Source: Rhodococcus sp. 14-2470-1b (GTDB lineage: Bacteria; Actinomycetota; Actinomycetes; Mycobacteriales; Mycobacteriaceae). Taken from it: 64,000 bases of DNA. This document shows, one piece after another, positions 58,458 to 64,000 of the stretch; position 1 is the stretch's first letter, and every line of letters begins with the position of its first letter. The notes below the pieces were generated by a model. The model was given only the letters and a program-made list of their open reading frames with translations. It was not told where the DNA came from and searched no databases. Location: the NCBI RefSeq assembly GCF_002259415.1, contig NZ_NPFY01000012.1, forward strand, positions 124,001 through 188,000, written 5' to 3'. The position numbers were made by a program, and so were the translations under genes.

Positions 58458-58949
58458 CTACATCGTCGGCCAATCCGCTCCGTGGAACTGGTGACCACCC
58501 GACGGGTGCTCCACGATGCGAGCGGACGGCAACAACGCCGCGTTCGACGCCAGGTGCTCGAACGGGACCACCTCGTCGTCGCGGCAATGATGAAGTGCCA
58601 GAGAGGTAGTGGGCTCGGGTCCGTCGAACGCGTATTCGGGAACGTCCCACCCGCCGGCCCCCCAATCCGGCATTGCCAGCAGGGTGGCCGGCTCATAAAA
58701 GCCCCACTGCCGCTCCGCGAGGACGCGTAGTAATACGGACGCACCGAACGAGTGCGCCACGAGGATGTCGGACGGGTCCAACGATTCCAATCGAACTCGC
58801 AGTGGACGCGCCCACGCTTCGAAAGACATGTCCTCGTCGGAGAACTCGGGCATGTCCACGTCGACACCCGACGCCCCCGCAAGGGCGTCGGCCAGCGATC
58901 TGTCCTCCGTGAAACCACCGGCGCCGTGCACGAACAGCAGTGTCGTCAT
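58458..58949 (-). CDS. Small alpha/beta hydrolase (RBBP9/YdeN-like)
   Basis: 163 aa. MTTLLFVHGAGGFTED start, nucleophile elbow AHSFGAS, acid in HHCRDDEVVPF and His in SGGHQFHG complete the triad. Size and order fit RBBP9/YdeN serine hydrolases. 48 nt upstream of the HNH start on the same strand. Substrate unknown. Confidence 0.85.
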   Translation of the reverse strand: MTTLLFVHGAGGFTEDRSLADALAGASGVDVDMPEFSDEDMSFEAWARPLRVRLESLDPSDILVAHSFGASVLLRVLAERQWGFYEPATLLAMPDWGAGGWDVPEYAFDGPEPTTSLALHHCRDDEVVPFEHLASNAALLPSARIVEHPSGGHQFHGADWPTM

Positions 58950-58982
58950 GCGCTCGATTCTGCCCCGAAACCGGGCGTGCCG

Positions 58983-61361
<2,379 letters not shown>

Positions 61362-61421
61362 CAGGACATCTCCGTTTCTCGGTGGGACTGGCATCCAATC
61401 ATGCGAATTCAAGCATGTCCG

Positions 61422-61835
61422 TCAGCTGCGGGCCTGCTGGATTCGCAGCAGATTCCCCGCAGGGTCGCGGACGGCGCAATCACGAAGACCGTACGGCTGA
61501 TCGATGGGCTCCTGCACGATGTCGGCGCCCCCGGCCTGCAGCGCGTCGAACGTGGCGTCCAGGTCGGGCGTCGCCAACTGCAGGCCCGCGTACGTGCCCT
61601 TCGCCATCATCTCGAGGATGGTTTTCTTCTCGTCGTCGGTGATGCCGGGATCTACCGCCGGTGGCGTCAGGACAATTGCCGTGTCCGGCTGTCCGACCGG
61701 CCCGACGGTGAGCCAGCGCATGCCGTCGTACCCGACGTCCAGGCGCACCTCGAAACCGAGGAGATCGCGATAGAACCCCAGCGCCGCATCGGCATCGTCA
61801 TGGGGAAGGAACGAGGAATGAATGGTGATGTTCAT
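61422..61835 (-). CDS. VOC-superfamily (glyoxalase/bleomycin-resistance-like) protein
   Basis: 137 aa. Pattern of one VOC module: LPHDDADAALGFYRDLLGFEV, RWLTVGPVG, AGLQLATPDLDATFDALQAGGAD and RDCAVRDPAGNLLRIQQ. Potential metal ligands are few, so a binding or isomerase role is as likely as dioxygenase. 60 bp upstream of the UvrA-like gene on the same strand; probably one transcript. Confidence 0.87.
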   Translation of the reverse strand: MNITIHSSFLPHDDADAALGFYRDLLGFEVRLDVGYDGMRWLTVGPVGQPDTAIVLTPPAVDPGITDDEKKTILEMMAKGTYAGLQLATPDLDATFDALQAGGADIVQEPIDQPYGLRDCAVRDPAGNLLRIQQARS

Positions 61836-61923
61836 GTGGAAAGACGCTAGTAGGCCTCGGCGTCGGACACTTCTCGATTCCTGATCGGTCCGGACCTTCC
61901 CCCGACAGTTCCCTTGGAAGACC

Positions 61924-61966
61924 GAAAGCGCCGTTCGGTCAGTCAGACTGACCGAACGGCGCTTTC
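61924..61966 (-). terminator. Perfect 43-bp palindrome
   Basis: 21-bp arms (GAAAGCGCCGTTCGG... ) around A61945, fully complementary; core GTTCGGTCAGTC-A-GACTGACCGAAC. It lies 25 nt downstream of the cutinase-like gene on the minus strand. Member of the same family as 41494-41544. Confidence 0.85.
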
Positions 61967-61991
61967 GCTCCGAATGGGAAAGGGAGTACGA

Positions 61992-63692
61992 CTACCCAGC
62001 CGGTACGACGGTGGTCGTGGGGACGGCTGTGGTGGTCGGAGCTGCTGAGGTAGCAGCCGGCGGGGTGGTGACGACCGAGCCGTCGACGACTGCGCCCGCG
62101 GCGTCGGGGGCGGGTACGACAGGTATTGCGGTCAGGTTCGGATCGACGGGAGCGGCCGGGTCGACGATCGGGGCGGGAACGCCTGCCTCCGGCACCACAG
62201 GTGCGCCATAGGGGGCGACGTAGGGTGCGACGACGGGAGCAGCTGTGGAGGTGCTCGTCGGCGCGGTCGTGGTGGGGGTCGCGGTGGCGGACAGAACGGT
62301 CAGGCGGGCCTGCTCCTGAACTTCCTTGGACTTGATGGGCTTGCCGGCCTGGGCGTCCTTGGCGAGCTGGGTCAGCCATGCGGCAGCGTATTCGGCCGAG
62401 GTCAGCGGCTTGCCGTTGGCCTTGTCGGCGTCACGCCAGTAGTCGAAGTGGTGTCCGGAGCCCGGTCCGAGGGTCTGACCGTACGGATCGTTCATCGCGA
62501 CGGGGATGGTGTCGGTGTTGGATCCGATGAAGCCGATGATTTCCTTGGCGATCTTCGACGGCAGGTAGGCGAGGTTGACTGCGCTCTCTGCGGGCAGCGG
62601 TTCGCCGTTCTCGTCCGTTTCGGGCTTCGCGGCGACCTTGGTGGTCGGGTCGGCCGGCTTGTAGCCGGGCTCGGAGACCTTGATGAGCACGTCGAGGAAT
62701 GTCTCGTCGCCGGCGAGCCAGTTGTCCTGGCTGGTGATGTCGGCGAAGGCGGCGACGGCGATCTTGCCGAGGACCATGGCGAGGTCGGCGCCGGTGGCGG
62801 GGGTCAGGGTGTTGTCGCGCTGGATGGCGTCGACGTCGAGTTGGCGTCCGACGTTGGCGGCCAGGTGCAGCAGCGAGGTGTTCTTGGGCATCGCGCACGT
62901 CAGGTCGCCCTGTGAGCAGAACGAGGCGACGCGGCCGTCGAGTACACCGAAGCCGCCTTGCGTGGACGGTAGAGCGCCGGCGCCGGCGGGACCGGAGCCG
63001 TTCTGGTACTTGGTGTCGAAGCCGTCGGGGTTGGTGCCCGACGCGGAACCGGGGAATGCGGTCTCGCCGTCTTTGCGGCCTGCATCGGCGAGAATGACGA
63101 CGCCGACCACGTTGCCCGGGTCGACAATGCCGAACTTGCCGTTGGTGTCGGCCTGCTGGTTGCCGATTTCCATCGCTGCGCGACGCGTGACGTCGGCGCC
63201 CTCGCTGTAGCCGACGATGGCGAAGCGGGTCTTGGGGCACGACGCGGCGATGGCGTTCATGACCGTCTTGGTGTTCGCGACGCCGGTCTCGACCGAGGAT
63301 TCGTAGCTGGCCATGTTGGCCGGGTACTCGATGTAGACGGCTGCGTAGGAGCCGTCCTTCACCTGGCCGTTGGGAGCGCCGACCATCTGGTCGATCCAGT
63401 CGCTCTCGAAATCGCCGGCGAGCGCTGCGGGCAGTCGCGTTCCGGTGGGGGTTTCGAGCATCTTGGTCTTGCCGGCCTCGGGCGAGTCGCCTCGGCCACC
63501 GACGGCGATGCTGACCATGTCGTAGCAGGTGGCGGTCGATGCGAGCTCGACCTCGGCGTCCGACGACGACAGCTTGTCGGTCGTGAGGACGGCGGCACCG
63601 ACGGCCAGAGCGCCCAGCGATACGAACGCAACGGCGCTGGTGACGAGCCGTCGACGATTCGCAGGCCTGCGAGTCGAAACGCGTAGAGACAT
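61992..63692 (-). CDS. Secreted cutinase-family protein with a Thr/Pro/Ala-rich C-terminus
   Basis: 566 aa. A twin-Arg-like basic start (RRPANRRRLVTS) and hydrophobic core (about 19-40) form a signal peptide or anchor. The cutinase-type triad Ser lies in GYSEGAD; a C-x-C-containing CSQGDLTC segment matches the Asp-loop of cutinases, and HHFDYWRD near 418 is a candidate His. The C-terminal ~100 residues are low-complexity Thr/Pro/Ala/Val. Larger than the 308-aa cutinase at 17287 and only distantly alike. Activity and substrate are unproven. Confidence 0.8.
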   Translation of the reverse strand: MSLRVSTRRPANRRRLVTSAVAFVSLGALAVGAAVLTTDKLSSSDAEVELASTATCYDMVSIAVGGRGDSPEAGKTKMLETPTGTRLPAALAGDFESDWIDQMVGAPNGQVKDGSYAAVYIEYPANMASYESSVETGVANTKTVMNAIAASCPKTRFAIVGYSEGADVTRRAAMEIGNQQADTNGKFGIVDPGNVVGVVILADAGRKDGETAFPGSASGTNPDGFDTKYQNGSGPAGAGALPSTQGGFGVLDGRVASFCSQGDLTCAMPKNTSLLHLAANVGRQLDVDAIQRDNTLTPATGADLAMVLGKIAVAAFADITSQDNWLAGDETFLDVLIKVSEPGYKPADPTTKVAAKPETDENGEPLPAESAVNLAYLPSKIAKEIIGFIGSNTDTIPVAMNDPYGQTLGPGSGHHFDYWRDADKANGKPLTSAEYAAAWLTQLAKDAQAGKPIKSKEVQEQARLTVLSATATPTTTAPTSTSTAAPVVAPYVAPYGAPVVPEAGVPAPIVDPAAPVDPNLTAIPVVPAPDAAGAVVDGSVVTTPPAATSAAPTTTAVPTTTVVPAG

Positions 63693-63810
63693 GGCTTCCC
63701 AATCAGTTGTTCCCCGAACCGATTACACCGCCGCTGCACTACGCGGTGGCTACACGGAAGTCGCCGCGGAGGAACCCCGCGTTACACCGTGACCGGATCG
63801 AGACCTCCCG

Positions 63811-63827
63811 ATACCCTAGGGGGGTAT
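63811..63827 (+). promoter_or_regulatory. CsoR-type copper operator
   Basis: ATACCC-TAGGG-GGGTAT, 6-bp arms, followed by GG. It is close to the B. subtilis copZA CsoR box (ATACCCTACGGGGGTAT) and lies 34 bp before the start codon of the last gene. Confidence 0.7.
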
Positions 63828-63860
63828 GGTAGAACAGGTGAGACGAAAGAGGTGCTTCGC

Positions 63861-64000
63861 GTGAACACGACGATCAAACTGGCAGGCTTCGTACTCGGAA
63901 TCACACTGGTGTTCTTTGCCGCATTCCTGATCGGCGGCGCGGTCGGCCCTGTCGGTGAGGCACCCGCAAGTCACGAACACGCGCAGGTGGACCATGAGTG
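63861..64000 (+). CDS. N-terminus of a secreted or membrane protein under a CsoR-type box (cut by the window end)
   Basis: GTG 63861 has AAAGAGG about 8 nt upstream. The 46 codons visible begin VNTTIKLAGFVLGITLVFFAAFLIGGAVGP, a single hydrophobic segment, and go on to a His-rich stretch (HEHAQVDHE). That resembles small envelope proteins found next to copper-ATPase and csoR genes in actinobacteria. The rest lies outside the window, so the copper link rests on the operator and the His motif. Confidence 0.6.
   Translation, partial: MNTTIKLAGFVLGITLVFFAAFLIGGAVGPVGEAPASHEHAQVDHE

Overview
The window looks like chromosomal DNA of a high-GC, mycolate-type actinobacterium, most likely Rhodococcus or a close Nocardiaceae relative. 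The best evidence is the fhaA-fhaB-pstP-rodA-pbpA-pknA-pknB cluster with a tRNA-Leu beside fhaA, an order known from mycobacteria and rhodococci near oriC. LysX (lysyltransferase fused to lysyl-tRNA synthetase), L-lysine 6-transaminase, cutinase-like secreted hydrolases and a 13E12-type HNH protein also fit.

Layout. 1-10.2 kb: the tail of a SnoaL-like gene, then a minus-strand operon for Ser/Thr phosphorylation and cell-wall elongation, almost every junction overlapping by 1-4 nt. 10.4-17.1 kb: tRNA-Leu(CAG), a long leader with two IdeR-like boxes, and gltBD (glutamate synthase). 17.3-18.9 kb: a secreted cutinase and a TetR regulator. 19.1-25.7 kb: a tightly coupled operon of APC permease, two DUF1989 proteins, a carboxyltransferase-like protein and allophanate hydrolase. 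It resembles guanidine/urea carboxylase operons, but the biotin carboxylase and biotin-carrier domains are missing. Two matching operators lie between it and the divergent TetR gene. 25.7-34.9 kb: two MFS transporters, an ABM monooxygenase, a YhgE/Pip-like membrane protein, a histidine phosphatase, a LysR regulator facing its MFS neighbour across a perfect 34-bp dyad, a DUF4190 membrane protein, a flavin/F420-type oxidoreductase, a KAS III enzyme and an alpha/beta hydrolase. 34.9-39.6 kb: lysX and a fatty-acyl desaturase. 39.6-46.6 kb: an AbiEi-like protein preceded by two perfect DnaA boxes, a GNAT, a PPOX protein, a PAS-GGDEF-EAL protein, and a LacI/MFS divergent pair. 46.6-49.7 kb: a cobalamin riboswitch and an ABC importer. 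50-54 kb: a PLDc_N protein, a methyltransferase, and a divergent lysine-catabolism pair (lat and an aldehyde dehydrogenase). 54-64 kb: TetR and DHFR-like divergent pair, a hypothetical, the HNH protein with internal minisatellites, a small hydrolase, a UvrA paralogue, a VOC protein, a large secreted cutinase-family protein, and at the edge a CsoR-type copper operator with the start of a membrane protein.

Beyond genes, the strongest structural signals are a family of dispersed intergenic palindromes built on GTTCGGTCAGTC (around 39.7, 41.5, 46.5 and 61.9 kb), a 21-bp palindrome at 34.87 kb that is one base away from a canonical parS site, and the tandem DnaA boxes at 39.85 kb. All functions are inferred from reading the sequence; no database search was run.
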